DNA from: an uncultured Lachnospiraceae bacterium
Lineage (GTDB): Bacteria; Bacillota; Clostridia; Lachnospirales; Lachnospiraceae
Direction: 5' to 3'
DNA length: 64,000 nucleotides
Assembly: GCA_944383325.1 (NCBI GenBank)
Contig: CALWPC010000032.1
Span: 1-64,000 of the forward strand
A model generated the notes under the pieces. That model did no database searches. It was not told the origin of the DNA and saw only the letters and a program-made list of their open reading frames with translations. The position numbers and the translations under genes are program-made. Below, piece after piece: positions 53,838-62,266 of the stretch. Position 1 is the first letter of the stretch. Each line of letters opens with the position of its first letter.

Positions 53838-54656
53838 TTACTTTTCCGGTGATGAGAGTGTTGCATGCGCCTGTTTCACGATTTCCTCCACATCAATCGT
53901 ACATACGCCATCCTCACCGTCGTTCCCTCTTTTTTTCAAATGAGCCAAATACTCTATATTCCCTTCCGGACCCTTGATCGGCGAAAATTCCAGATGACAC
54001 ACGTCAAATGCAATACTGCGCGCAAAATGAAGCACCCGCTCGATCACTTCCCTGTGGACCGCCGGATCTCTCACAACCCCTTTTTTCCCAACCTGCTCGC
54101 GCCCCGCCTCAAACTGCGGCTTGATCAGCGCCACGATCTCCCCGTCTGGCGTCAGCAAGTCTCTGACCGGACCAAGCACCTTTTCCAGAGAAATAAACGA
54201 CACATCAATAGACGCAAAGGACGGATGCTCCGCCAGTTGTTCCGCAGTCAGATAACGAATATTCGTCCGTTCCATACAGACTACGCGCGGATCATTTCTT
54301 AATTTCCAGTCAAGCTGTCCATGTCCGACGTCAACAGCATATACCTTTTTTGCACCCCTCTGGAGCATACAATCGGTAAAGCCGCCGGTGGAAGCGCCGA
54401 CGTCCATACACACTCTCTGTTCCAGTACAAGCGGAAAATGCGACAGCGCCTTTTCTAGCTTCAGGCCTCCGCGGCTGACATACGCCAACGCAGCTCCCCG
54501 GACTTCAATGGAAGCTCGGTCGTCAATGGATGTTCCGGCTTTATCCTCCCTCTGTCCGTTGACAAACACCTGTCCGGCCATAATAATCGCCTTTGCCTTC
54601 TCACGCGACCGGGCAAGCCCCCGCTCTACAAGTAACACATCCAACCGACATTTCAT
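53838..54656 (-). CDS. tlyA: TlyA family rRNA 2'-O-methyltransferase
   Basis: S4-domain RNA methyltransferase, 272 residues. The S4 part RLDVLLVERGLARSREKAKA opens the chain; the FtsJ-like methyltransferase has MDVGASTGGFTDCML (SAM site) and later LIKPQFEAGR. TlyA modifies 16S/23S rRNA in relatives. Start overlaps the dxs stop by 4 bp. Confidence 0.93.
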   Translation of the reverse strand: MKCRLDVLLVERGLARSREKAKAIIMAGQVFVNGQREDKAGTSIDDRASIEVRGAALAYVSRGGLKLEKALSHFPLVLEQRVCMDVGASTGGFTDCMLQRGAKKVYAVDVGHGQLDWKLRNDPRVVCMERTNIRYLTAEQLAEHPSFASIDVSFISLEKVLGPVRDLLTPDGEIVALIKPQFEAGREQVGKKGVVRDPAVHREVIERVLHFARSIAFDVCHLEFSPIKGPEGNIEYLAHLKKRGNDGEDGVCTIDVEEIVKQAHATLSSPEK

Positions 54657-56539
54657 CTTTCGCTCCCCTCTGCAGGGCCAAGCTGACGGTACGCCATCAG
54701 CACTCGTGCCTCCACAGCGCCTGCATCAATTCCAAATTCTTTCTTTAACTGTTTTGGATCGCCATGCTCCACAAACTGATCTGGCAAAGCGATGATCTCC
54801 TGCGGTATGTGCAGATGATTTTTCTGTAAAAACGCATTAATCTGCTGACCAAACCCACCGGTTTCCACATTTTCTTCCATAGTCACCAACAATTTATAAT
54901 CGCGCGCCAGTTTCCAGATCAGCGCCTCGTCGAACGGCTTTACAAAGCGGGCGTTGATTACCGTACACGCAATGCCCTGTTCTGCCAAATCGCGGCGCAC
55001 GCTGAGCGCCGTTTCCACCATAGAACCGACCGCCAAAAGAGCGACCTCGCCGCCCTCATACAGCACTTCGCCTTTTCCGTGAACAATCGGCGGCCTCTTT
55101 GACTCCAGCTGATCAAACGCCGTACCTCTCGGAAAACGAATCGCAATCGGCCCGTCAAAACAAACTGCATACTGTAGCATATCGTGCAGCTCCCACTTGT
55201 TTTTCGGCGCCATCACGGTCAGATTGGGAATCAGAGACAGATAAGATAAATCAAAGATTCCCTGATGCGTTTCGCCGTCATTACCGACAATTCCCGCACG
55301 GTCAACGGCAAACACCACCGGCAGGTTCTGCATACAGACGTCGTGCAGAGCCTGGTCAAACGCACGCTGCAAAAAGGACGAATAAACCGCCACCACCGGC
55401 CTCAGACCGCTGACGGCAAGCGCCGCCGCAAATGTCACGGCATGCTCTTCCGCTATACCGACGTCAAAAAAACGCTTCGGAAAGCTTTTTGCAAAACGCG
55501 TAAGGCCGGTACCGTCCGTCATAGCGGCCGTGATGGCAATGACCTTATCATTTCGCTCTCCAATTTTTTTCATCGCCGCTCCAAAAACATCCGTGTAGGT
55601 CGCTTTTTCTTTTTTGATCTTGTTTTCACCGGATTCAATATGAAACGCCTCCGTCCCGTGAAACTTGGTTGGGAACAATTCAGCCGGTTCATACCCTTTG
55701 CCTTTTTTCGTGAGCACATGCACGATCACTCCGTGATTGAGCTTTCTCGCCTGCTCCAACACCCGAATCAGCTGTTCGACATTGTGCCCGTCGATTGGCC
55801 CGAGGTAAGTAAGGCCCATATTTTCAAACAGCTGCCCGGAAATCAGCAGGTATTTGATAGAGTTTTTTGTATTCTTTAACTTTCCGGCTACCTTCGTTCC
55901 GAAATTGGTCTTTTCCAACCGGCTCTCGATCCCGCTTTTGAGCCCCAGATAAGGATCCGCAGTCCGAATATTGTTCAAAACCGTAGAGATTCCGCCGGTA
56001 TTTTCGGAAATACTCATTTTATTATCATTTAAGACAATCACAAAATTGGATTTTAATTTCGACGCATTGTTCAGCGCTTCATATGCCATGCCGCCGGTGA
56101 GCGAGCCGTCTCCAATCACCGAGACGACTTCATAGTTCTCTCCGGTAATCTCCCTCGCCCGGACAAATCCCAGGCCGGCCGAAAGCGACGTAGAACTGTG
56201 CCCGGTATTAAAACAGTCGCACTCGCTTTCGCAGCGCTTCGGAAAGCCGCTCAGCCCTCCGTATTGGCGCAGCGTATCAAACTGATCCTTGCGTCCGGTC
56301 AAAATTTTATGCGTATAGGACTGATGGCCGACATCCCAGATGATTTTGTCTTCCGGCAGATGATATAAATAATGAAGCGCCAGCGTAATCTCGATCATGC
56401 CCAGATTGGAGGCCAGATGGCCGCCGGTCACGCTGACCTTTTCAATCAGAAACTGACGGATTTCCGCGGCAAGCTCCGGCAGCGCTTCTCTTGGAATTTT
56501 TTTAATATCATTTTCATGTTTAATTAAATCAAGCAGCAT
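54653..56539 (-). CDS. dxs: 1-deoxy-D-xylulose-5-phosphate synthase
   Basis: First step of the MEP isoprenoid pathway. About 628 residues with GHQSYTHKILTGR, the ThDP site GDGSLTGGMAYEALNN, DVGIAEEHAVTFAA, DRAGIVGNDGETHQG and RFPRGTA. Both phosphate-contacting arginine motifs (DRAG, FPRG) are present, unlike in the paralogue at 26741. ATG 56539 was preferred to 56551 for its GGGGAG. Lies directly after ispA. Confidence 0.96.
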   Translation of the reverse strand: MLLDLIKHENDIKKIPREALPELAAEIRQFLIEKVSVTGGHLASNLGMIEITLALHYLYHLPEDKIIWDVGHQSYTHKILTGRKDQFDTLRQYGGLSGFPKRCESECDCFNTGHSSTSLSAGLGFVRAREITGENYEVVSVIGDGSLTGGMAYEALNNASKLKSNFVIVLNDNKMSISENTGGISTVLNNIRTADPYLGLKSGIESRLEKTNFGTKVAGKLKNTKNSIKYLLISGQLFENMGLTYLGPIDGHNVEQLIRVLEQARKLNHGVIVHVLTKKGKGYEPAELFPTKFHGTEAFHIESGENKIKKEKATYTDVFGAAMKKIGERNDKVIAITAAMTDGTGLTRFAKSFPKRFFDVGIAEEHAVTFAAALAVSGLRPVVAVYSSFLQRAFDQALHDVCMQNLPVVFAVDRAGIVGNDGETHQGIFDLSYLSLIPNLTVMAPKNKWELHDMLQYAVCFDGPIAIRFPRGTAFDQLESKRPPIVHGKGEVLYEGGEVALLAVGSMVETALSVRRDLAEQGIACTVINARFVKPFDEALIWKLARDYKLLVTMEENVETGGFGQQINAFLQKNHLHIPQEIIALPDQFVEHGDPKQLKKEFGIDAGAVEARVLMAYRQLGPAEGSER

Positions 56540-56569
56540 GGTACTCCCCATTTCCGCGTCGGCATGTCG

Positions 56570-57460
56570 TCACGCTTCCCTTTTGATCAACGAGTAAAAT
56601 AATTGTTTTAAAAAAGCCGCATCGCCCGAAAAAGTATCAAGGCGCGCCGCTGCACGCTCTGAAAGCGTCCGCACACGGCGTTTGGCCTCCTCCACGCCCA
56701 ACAGCGTCACGTACGTAGTTTTACCGTTTTTTTCATCACTGTGCGCAGGTTTGCCAAGCTGCTGCGTAGTACTGACCACGTCCAGAATATCATCCTGAAT
56801 CTGAAACGCACGTCCAATCTCTCCGGCAGCCAGTTCGATCTCACGCACTTCCGGCTTGGAAGCGCCTGCAAGAATAGCTCCAATCATCATCGACGCCTCG
56901 ATAAGCGCCCCGGTCTTCAGCGCGTAAATAAAATCCAGAGTTTCGATCGTCACATCACTTTGGCCTTCCGCGAGAACGTCCACGCTTTGGCCGCCGATCA
57001 TCCCATACAGGCCGCTTTTGTGCATCAGCGTGCGAAGCGCATTCGCCGTCCGGTCCGGAAACTGTGTCATATCAAACGCACACATCGCCGTCTCTACGGC
57101 CAGATTGAGCAAACCGTCGCCCGCCAGAATACCCATTGCCTCCCCAAAAACAATATGCGTTGTTTTTCTGCCGCGCCGAAACTCGTCATTATCCATCGCC
57201 GGAAGATCATCGTGAACAAGAGAATAGGTGTGAATCATCTCCATCGCAGCCATAAACGGCTCAATCTCTTTCCCGCAGCCGCCAAACAGGCGGTACGCCT
57301 CCGACATCAACAGCGGCCGGAGCCGTTTTCCCCCCGCCAGTATACTATAATTCATCGCCTCAATCAGCCGCGACTGCTCTCCGCATTCTTCCGGCAGATA
57401 CTGTCTGATACAGGACTCAATCTGCCCGATTTTCATTTCCATTGTCTGTTTAAAATTCAT
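56570..57460 (-). CDS. ispA: Farnesyl diphosphate synthase / polyprenyl synthetase
   Basis: 296-residue prenyl chain-elongating enzyme. First aspartate-rich motif in HDDLPAMDND near residue 82, second in QIQDDILDV near residue 222; GGKRLRPLL near residue 44 binds the isopentenyl substrate. Start overlaps xseB by 11 nt. It feeds the undecaprenyl and quinone pools. Confidence 0.95.
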   Translation of the reverse strand: MNFKQTMEMKIGQIESCIRQYLPEECGEQSRLIEAMNYSILAGGKRLRPLLMSEAYRLFGGCGKEIEPFMAAMEMIHTYSLVHDDLPAMDNDEFRRGRKTTHIVFGEAMGILAGDGLLNLAVETAMCAFDMTQFPDRTANALRTLMHKSGLYGMIGGQSVDVLAEGQSDVTIETLDFIYALKTGALIEASMMIGAILAGASKPEVREIELAAGEIGRAFQIQDDILDVVSTTQQLGKPAHSDEKNGKTTYVTLLGVEEAKRRVRTLSERAAARLDTFSGDAAFLKQLFYSLIKREA

Positions 57461-57674
57461 CTACACGCCCTTCTTCGTCAATCTGCAGAACCTTTTTTTC
57501 GGCGTCCCGGAGTATGGCGTCGCTCTCTTTTAATAATCCCATGCCCTCTGTATATAACTTTACCGTTTCGTCCAGAGACACGTCCTGCGACTGCAGCTTC
57601 TCCACAATCTCATCCAACTGCTCAAACACTTCCTCCAGAGTGCGCCCGCTTTCTAGCTCTTCTTCCTGCTTCAT
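57450..57674 (-). CDS. xseB: Exodeoxyribonuclease VII small subunit
   Basis: 74-residue helical small subunit with LDEIVEKLQSQDVSLDETVKLY, the family core. Its ATG follows the xseA stop (TAG) without a gap, and the GGAGG lies inside the end of xseA, so the subunits are translated together. Confidence 0.94.
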   Translation of the reverse strand: MKQEEELESGRTLEEVFEQLDEIVEKLQSQDVSLDETVKLYTEGMGLLKESDAILRDAEKKVLQIDEEGRVDEF

Positions 57675-58889
57675 CTATTTCATAACCTCCGATTCCTCTG
57701 TCTCTTTCACCACCGCGCGAATCGTTCCGTCAAACATCCGCACATGCACGCAATCGCCCGCCGACACCTGTCGGACGCTTCGGACTGTGTTCCCGTCGTC
57801 GGACTGCACATAGCCATAACCCTGTTTTAATTTCAAAAGCGGCGACAGGCCGTGCAGCTTCTCCACATAAAGCTCCTGCCGGTGAAAAAAAGACTGCAGT
57901 CGATTCTGAGTCCGTATTTTGATCTGCTCTGCGCATTCCGCCGCCCGCTGCTGTTGCTGGATCAGGCGGTGCCGCGGCCTTAACAGCGCCAGTCTCGCCC
58001 GCTTATTTTCTTCCCGCTGCCGCGCCCGCTCCAGAATCTGCTGTACCGCTCTCCTCATTTGTAACTCCGCCGCCCGGAGCGATTGCTGCACCGATTGATA
58101 ATCATAGACGCACAGTTCTGCTGCCGCGCTCGGCGTAGGCGCCCGAAGATCAGCTACAAAATCCGCAATCGTTGTATCCGTCTCATGCCCTACGGCCGAG
58201 ACAATCGGCGTACGGCATTCAAAGATCGCCCGCGCCACTTTCTCCTCATTAAACGCCCAGAGATCCTCCATAGAACCTCCTCCGCGTCCGACAATGATGA
58301 CGTCCACGCCATAGCGGTCAAGCACCTCAATGCCGCGCGCCACGCTTTTACTGGCGCCGTCGCCCTGAACAAGCGCAGGAAAGAGCACAATCTGGACAAA
58401 GGGATTGCGACGCCGCGCAATTTGAATAATATCCCGCACGGCCGCGCCGGTCGGCGCCGTCACTACGCCAAGCGTTTTGATATATTTAGGAACCGGCTGC
58501 TTATACTCCTGCGCAAACATCCCCATCTCCCCGAGCTCCGTTTTCAGACGCTCAAAGCGTTCATACAAATCTCCGCTTCCCTGAAGGCGGATCTGCTGCG
58601 CATACAGTTGATACTTTCCATCCCGCTCATAGACATTGACATTTCCGGACACTACAATCTGCTGCCCGTTCTCCATCGGAAAGGCCAGTCCTTTCCGGCT
58701 TCCCGCAAACATTACACATGCGAGAGTTCCCTGTTCATCTTTTAACGTAAAATAGAGATGCCCGGAGGTGTGATATTTGCAATTCGACACCTCTCCTTTG
58801 ACAGAGATTCTCCTCAAAAGATAATCCTGCGTAAACATATTTTTAATGTATGTATTCACTTGTCCTACAGAATAAATACTCTCTGCCAT
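57675..58889 (-). CDS. xseA: Exodeoxyribonuclease VII large subunit
   Basis: 404-residue catalytic subunit for degradation of single-stranded DNA. OB-fold at the N-terminus (VKGEVSNCKYHTSGHLYFTLKD), then the nuclease part with VVTAPTGAAVRDI and VGRGGGSMEDLWAFNEE and PIVSAVGHETDTTIADF. A long helical segment follows. Confidence 0.95.
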   Translation of the reverse strand: MAESIYSVGQVNTYIKNMFTQDYLLRRISVKGEVSNCKYHTSGHLYFTLKDEQGTLACVMFAGSRKGLAFPMENGQQIVVSGNVNVYERDGKYQLYAQQIRLQGSGDLYERFERLKTELGEMGMFAQEYKQPVPKYIKTLGVVTAPTGAAVRDIIQIARRRNPFVQIVLFPALVQGDGASKSVARGIEVLDRYGVDVIIVGRGGGSMEDLWAFNEEKVARAIFECRTPIVSAVGHETDTTIADFVADLRAPTPSAAAELCVYDYQSVQQSLRAAELQMRRAVQQILERARQREENKRARLALLRPRHRLIQQQQRAAECAEQIKIRTQNRLQSFFHRQELYVEKLHGLSPLLKLKQGYGYVQSDDGNTVRSVRQVSAGDCVHVRMFDGTIRAVVKETEESEVMK

Positions 58890-58900
58890 CGCTCACTCTC

Positions 58901-59296
58901 TCAGATCAGTTTTGCCAAAATTGCATTTACAAAACGGCCCGACTGCTCGCCGCCATACCGTTTCGCCAGTTCCACCGCCTCGTTGATCGCCACCCCTACG
59001 GGAATATCCTCGTCGCATTGAATTTCAAAACATGCAAGCCTTAGAAGCGCGACCTCCACTTTTCCCATGCGTTCGATTTTCCATCCGGTCGCCACACGGG
59101 AGATCTCCGCGTCAAGGCCGGACAGATTCATCAGAATCTCCGACACCCGGCCTGCAATATATTCTTTTTCTGCGTCTCCCGCATCCGGCAGCGATTCCAT
59201 ATAGAGTGCAATCTGACTGTCCATTTCTTCTTTTTGAAAAAACTCCGCGCGAAAAACAAGTTTAAATACGTGTTCCCGCATTTCACTGCGTGTCAT
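58901..59296 (-). CDS. nusB: Transcription antitermination factor NusB
   Basis: 131-residue all-helical factor that acts with NusE on rRNA transcripts. Family marks are the N-terminal REHVFKLVFRAEF and the C-terminal IPVGVAINEAVELAKRYGG...FVNAILAKL. GGGGAGG lies 5 nt before the ATG. folD, usually near here, is absent. Confidence 0.94.
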   Translation of the reverse strand: MTRSEMREHVFKLVFRAEFFQKEEMDSQIALYMESLPDAGDAEKEYIAGRVSEILMNLSGLDAEISRVATGWKIERMGKVEVALLRLACFEIQCDEDIPVGVAINEAVELAKRYGGEQSGRFVNAILAKLI

Positions 59297-59393
59297 AGCC
59301 GCCTCCCCTAACTCTACAAAAGGGGGCTGCCGCCTCTCGCACCAGTCCCCTGATATTCATCTGATCGAAACATCCGTACCGCGCCCGAAAGTG

Positions 59394-59780
59394 TTATTCT
59401 TCCGTCTTCATGTCCACGCCGGCAATCCGAACCTGCACTTCCGCGACATTGAGTCCGGTCATGTTTTCAATCGCAAATTTCACTTTTTCCTGCACCTTTT
59501 CAGAAGTGGACGGGATATTATAGCCATACTCCAAATTCAGAGACAGCGCCACACGCACCGTCGCGTCGGTCACGTCAACCTTAACACCCTTTGACAGACT
59601 GCGCATTCCCAACTTGCTGATGACTTCATTTGTAATATTACCCGCCATGGAAGCGACACCTTTGACCTCGGTGGCCGCAAGTCCCGCGATGATTGCCACA
59701 ACCTCATCCGCAATCCGCACTTCCCCGATATTTCCGTCTGAATATAATTTATGCGTGCTTCTCTCTTCTTCTCTTGCCAT
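59394..59780 (-). CDS. Asp23/Gls24 family envelope stress protein (YqhY-like)
   Basis: 128-residue Asp23-family protein. GNIGEVRIADEVVAIIAGLAATEVKGV and the repeat of alternating strands typical of the family. YqhY-type members next to nusB are linked in Bacillus to fatty-acid synthesis control. First gene of the operon, behind AGGAGG and the promoter at 59847-59874. Confidence 0.92.
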   Translation of the reverse strand: MAREEERSTHKLYSDGNIGEVRIADEVVAIIAGLAATEVKGVASMAGNITNEVISKLGMRSLSKGVKVDVTDATVRVALSLNLEYGYNIPSTSEKVQEKVKFAIENMTGLNVAEVQVRIAGVDMKTEE

Positions 59781-59846
59781 GCAAAACTCCTCCTATAGAC
59801 TCCCGGTTTATGATATATTGCGCACCCCGCGCCTCACTATTCTTTC

Positions 59847-59874
59847 ATTATATCAAATTTTACTGTATTTGCAA
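59847..59874 (-). promoter_or_regulatory. Promoter of the Asp23-nusB-xse-ispA-dxs operon
   Basis: TTGCAA, 16 nt, TATAAT on the minus strand, about 70 nt before the Asp23 gene start. Confidence 0.65.
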
Positions 59875-59894
59875 GGATTTTCCCGAAATCCCAG

Positions 59895-59923
59895 TTGCGC
59901 GGATGCACACGATCACTTATAAT
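59895..59923 (+). promoter_or_regulatory. Promoter of the DUF6062 gene
   Basis: TTGCGC, 17 nt, TATAAT on the plus strand, 31 nt before the start codon. It is divergent from the Asp23 operon promoter. Confidence 0.65.
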
Positions 59924-59954
59924 AAAGTCAAATATTTCGGAAACGGAGGCTTCT

Positions 59955-60731
59955 ATGAAAGAAACACTGTACACCATTCCATTGACAGATGCATTTCTCG
60001 CGGATGATGAGTGTCCATTTTGCAATATTGAACGCAAGCTCGAACACGATGCGCTCGATTACATTTTGGGATCTGCATCCGCCTATATGCAGAGCGACAT
60101 CCGCGAACAGACCAATAAGCTTGGTTTTTGCCGCCGCCATTATAAAGATATGTTTCAATATGGAAATGCGCTTGGAAACGCCATTATGCTGACTTCCTAT
60201 TTCGCCGAATTAAATGAACAATTCCAGAAAAAACTTTCCAATACGGCGCCGCAGAAGCCAACTCTGTTTTCACGTTTCAAAAAAGATTCCGCCTCGGACG
60301 ATGAAACGGAAGAGACCGCGCTCACGACATGGATCCGCAAAAGAGAACGCGACTGTTTTATCTGCAGGCAGCAATCCGAAACATACAAACGGTATCTCGA
60401 CACCTTTTTCCTTATGGTGCGTACCGACAGCGAGTTTTATTCCATCATGAAAAAATCCAAAGGATTTTGCCTGCACCACTTCGCGCAGATCATAGACATG
60501 GCCGGAAAAAAATTGAGCGGACATACTTTGGAAGATTTTTACAGCGATATTTATCATCTTATGAAGGAAAATATGAACCGGATTGAAGCCGACGTCAACT
60601 GGTTTGTAGAAAAATTTGACTACCGAAACCGCGACGCCGACTGGAAAACATCACGCGATGCCGTTCCAAGAGCAATGCAGAAAATTGCAGGCGGTTATCC
60701 CGCTGATTCCTACTACAAAACAGCCAAGTAA
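59955..60731 (+). CDS. DUF6062 family protein with duplicated Cys/His motifs
   Basis: A 258-residue cytosolic protein of unknown function, recognisable as the DUF6062 family of Clostridia. It has two similar halves, each with a CxxC (CPFCNIE near residue 21; CFICRQQ near residue 137) followed by a C-x-x-H (GFCRRH near residue 61; GFCLHH near residue 178), which looks like two metal sites. ATG at 59955 follows GGAGG by 5 nt. It is a single-gene unit between its promoter and the terminator at 60745-60785. Confidence 0.8.
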   Translation: MKETLYTIPLTDAFLADDECPFCNIERKLEHDALDYILGSASAYMQSDIREQTNKLGFCRRHYKDMFQYGNALGNAIMLTSYFAELNEQFQKKLSNTAPQKPTLFSRFKKDSASDDETEETALTTWIRKRERDCFICRQQSETYKRYLDTFFLMVRTDSEFYSIMKKSKGFCLHHFAQIIDMAGKKLSGHTLEDFYSDIYHLMKENMNRIEADVNWFVEKFDYRNRDADWKTSRDAVPRAMQKIAGGYPADSYYKTAK

Positions 60732-60744
60732 TATAAGAATAAAA

Positions 60745-60785
60745 AGGATGTCCGTGAGACCGCCTTTCCTTCTCCCGGACATCCT
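60745..60785 (-). terminator. Bidirectional terminator between DUF6062 and GNAT genes
   Basis: AGGATGTCCG / CGGACATCCT stem. On the minus strand it is followed by a T-run and ends the GNAT gene; on the plus strand it lies 14 nt past the DUF6062 stop but has no T-run. Confidence 0.75.
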
Positions 60786-60810
60786 CCATATGCATAGATT
60801 CTTCCAAATA

Positions 60811-61332
60811 CTATTCTAGCACATACTCAAACATCGCCTGCCTGCTCAAATGCTGCGCATGAAACTTCATCGTCCCTTCACCCGCGCGCGCAAACCCCAT
60901 CCTTGTAAGCGACCCTGCCAATTTACTGTGATCTGCAAAAACATTCGTTCGCACAACCAGACATTCCTGCTCTTTCGCTTTCTTCACCGCAAAACGGAGC
61001 ATTTCCTCGGCAACCGTCTCTATATGCGCCTCGGGCGATACGCAAAACACATGCGCCACGACCGTCTCATTCCCCTGAACTTTCCGCGCCCAGGCTATGT
61101 TTTTATACTCGTCAGGCTCAATATGATTTAAAATCATACTGCCAACGATCCGTCCCCCATCTTCACATATATAAAAAGTTCCCTGCATGACTGCAACTGC
61201 CGGCACCCGTCTCGTCGGATATACGCCTCTTTTCCATCCGCACTGCATTTCGCCCTGCTCCTCCGACGAGAATACCTGCTCATACAACTTCTGCACCGCA
61301 TCCAGATCGGCTCGCGTCCCCGTTCTGATCAT
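60811..61332 (-). CDS. GNAT family N-acetyltransferase
   Basis: A 173-residue acetyl-CoA-dependent acetyltransferase. The start MIRTGTRADLDAVQKLYEQVF and the core GRIVGSMILNHI...VVAHVFCVSPEAHIETVAEEML show the GNAT fold; the acetyl-CoA loop is weaker than the usual QxxGxG/A. The substrate is unknown. GGAGGAGAG precedes the ATG. Confidence 0.85.
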   Translation of the reverse strand: MIRTGTRADLDAVQKLYEQVFSSEEQGEMQCGWKRGVYPTRRVPAVAVMQGTFYICEDGGRIVGSMILNHIEPDEYKNIAWARKVQGNETVVAHVFCVSPEAHIETVAEEMLRFAVKKAKEQECLVVRTNVFADHSKLAGSLTRMGFARAGEGTMKFHAQHLSRQAMFEYVLE

Positions 61333-61530
61333 CTCTCTCCTCCCCCTTATTGTACATACAAATCACGACAATAACACGTACAAACACCGTAATTATTCAT
61401 TATTTTTCCATCTTTTAATAAAACTATAACATGCGCTTTTATTGAACGCAAACAAAAATCCCGGATTTAAGGAAAAGCCACAGAGATGTTTCTATTTGGA
61501 ACATACAACAAAGTAATACTCTTGTTTACC

Positions 61531-61610
61531 TGTTGCAGCGTGCGCATCCTGCACGAAGTGCTTTTTATTCGATAGGGAAGTGCATAGAACTTTCCTATCG
61601 AATAAAAAAG
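61531..61610 (-). repeat. Dispersed intergenic repeat, copy B
   Basis: Core GCGTGCGCATCCTGCACG shared with copy A (8545-8632), then a 47-nt hairpin (61562-61608) with TATTCGATAGG / CCTATCGAATA arms. It stands directly behind a minus-strand terminator, as copy A does. Confidence 0.55.
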
Positions 61611-61635
61611 CCGAGACTTCTTTGGAAGTCCCGGC
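61610..61635 (-). terminator. Terminator of the DUF2325 gene
   Basis: GCCGGGACTTC / GAAGTCTCGGC stem on the minus strand followed by six T, 22 nt past the stop. Confidence 0.8.
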
Positions 61636-61657
61636 TTGTATTACCGCCTGATCGGAT

Positions 61658-61939
61658 TTATCCGCATCTCGATTCCAGTAAAGTTGTGAGAGCCGCCGCG
61701 CTGCTCGACTGCACGCGCGCAACCGGTACGCGATTTCGTTTTGCCTCCCCGACAGCGCTCAACATCATTTTATGCGAAACCGTACTCGTAAATAAAATCA
61801 AAAGATCCGGCGCGCCGATTTTCTTTTTCAACGCACCTTTTTCTTTTGTGAAAATCTTTGCCTTATATCCAAACTGTCTGCATATTTCTTCATATTGACA
61901 TTCCATACGCTCGTTTCCGCCGATAATGACCACACTCAT
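61658..61939 (-). CDS. DUF2325 domain protein
   Basis: A 93-residue protein of the DUF2325 family (MSVVIIGGNERMECQYEEI; then LLILFTSTVSHKMMLSAVGEAKR), a small Rossmann-like fold of unknown function that is often near iron or metal transport genes in Firmicutes. ATG at 61939 follows GGAG by 7 nt. Its leader of about 160 nt carries two similar palindromes and a hairpin behind a near-consensus promoter, so it is clearly a regulated single gene. Confidence 0.82.
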   Translation of the reverse strand: MSVVIIGGNERMECQYEEICRQFGYKAKIFTKEKGALKKKIGAPDLLILFTSTVSHKMMLSAVGEAKRNRVPVARVQSSSAAALTTLLESRCG

Positions 61940-62002
61940 ACTGCAACTCCTTTTCTTCTCTGCAAACTGGACAAACACCATCAGTCAAATTCATTTATGT
62001 AA

Positions 62003-62020
62003 TTAGTTTTAGCTAACTAT
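62003..62020. promoter_or_regulatory. Second palindrome in the DUF2325 leader
   Basis: TTAGTT-6 nt-AACTAT, with the same arm length and spacing as the operator at 62086-62103. Confidence 0.4.
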
Positions 62021-62034
62021 CATTTTGAAAACAA

Positions 62035-62077
62035 GTCCTATATACGGACATATCCAAAGGATTTCTACATATAGGAC
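62035..62077 (-). other. Stem-loop in the DUF2325 leader
   Basis: GTCCTATAT / ATATAGGAC arms, with an inner ATCC/GGAT stem, between the two palindromes. Could be an RNA control element; I do not recognise a known riboswitch class. Confidence 0.4.
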
Positions 62078-62085
62078 CGATTTCT

Positions 62086-62103
62086 AGTTAGATTAAACTA
62101 ACT
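62086..62103. promoter_or_regulatory. Operator at the DUF2325 transcription start
   Basis: AGTTAG-6 nt-CTAACT, placed at the expected start site of the promoter 62110-62138. The TTAG/CTAA form resembles sites of DtxR/IdeR/MntR-type metal regulators. Confidence 0.5.
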
Positions 62104-62109
62104 TTAATT

Positions 62110-62138
62110 AGTATAATATACATGCACTCCATTGTCAA
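62110..62138 (-). promoter_or_regulatory. Strong promoter of the DUF2325 gene
   Basis: TTGACA, exactly 17 nt, TATACT on the minus strand. Confidence 0.75.
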
Positions 62139-62222
62139 GCCGCAATTCTCATTGGATTGCCAGTCGATCCCAAAATCCGAAAGACGCATCATCTTTCAAT
62201 CATGTTCGCATGCATGGCTTAA

Positions 62223-62261
62223 GGCGCCGCACAATCGCTGTTTTGACGATTGTACGGCGCC
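62223..62261 (-). terminator. Terminator-like stem-loop after the DUF6449-like gene
   Basis: A 15-bp arm pair (GGCGCCG...CAATCG / CGATTG...CGGCGCC) with a 9-nt loop, 5 nt past the stop. The T-run is poor. Confidence 0.55.
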
Positions 62262-62266
62262 CTCTG

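Larger units (their letters stand above)
61333..61657. other. Gene-free stretch between GNAT and DUF2325 genes
   Basis: Contains the dispersed repeat copy B, its hairpin and the DUF2325 terminator. Nothing else is recognisable, and no promoter for the GNAT gene stands out. Confidence 0.6.
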
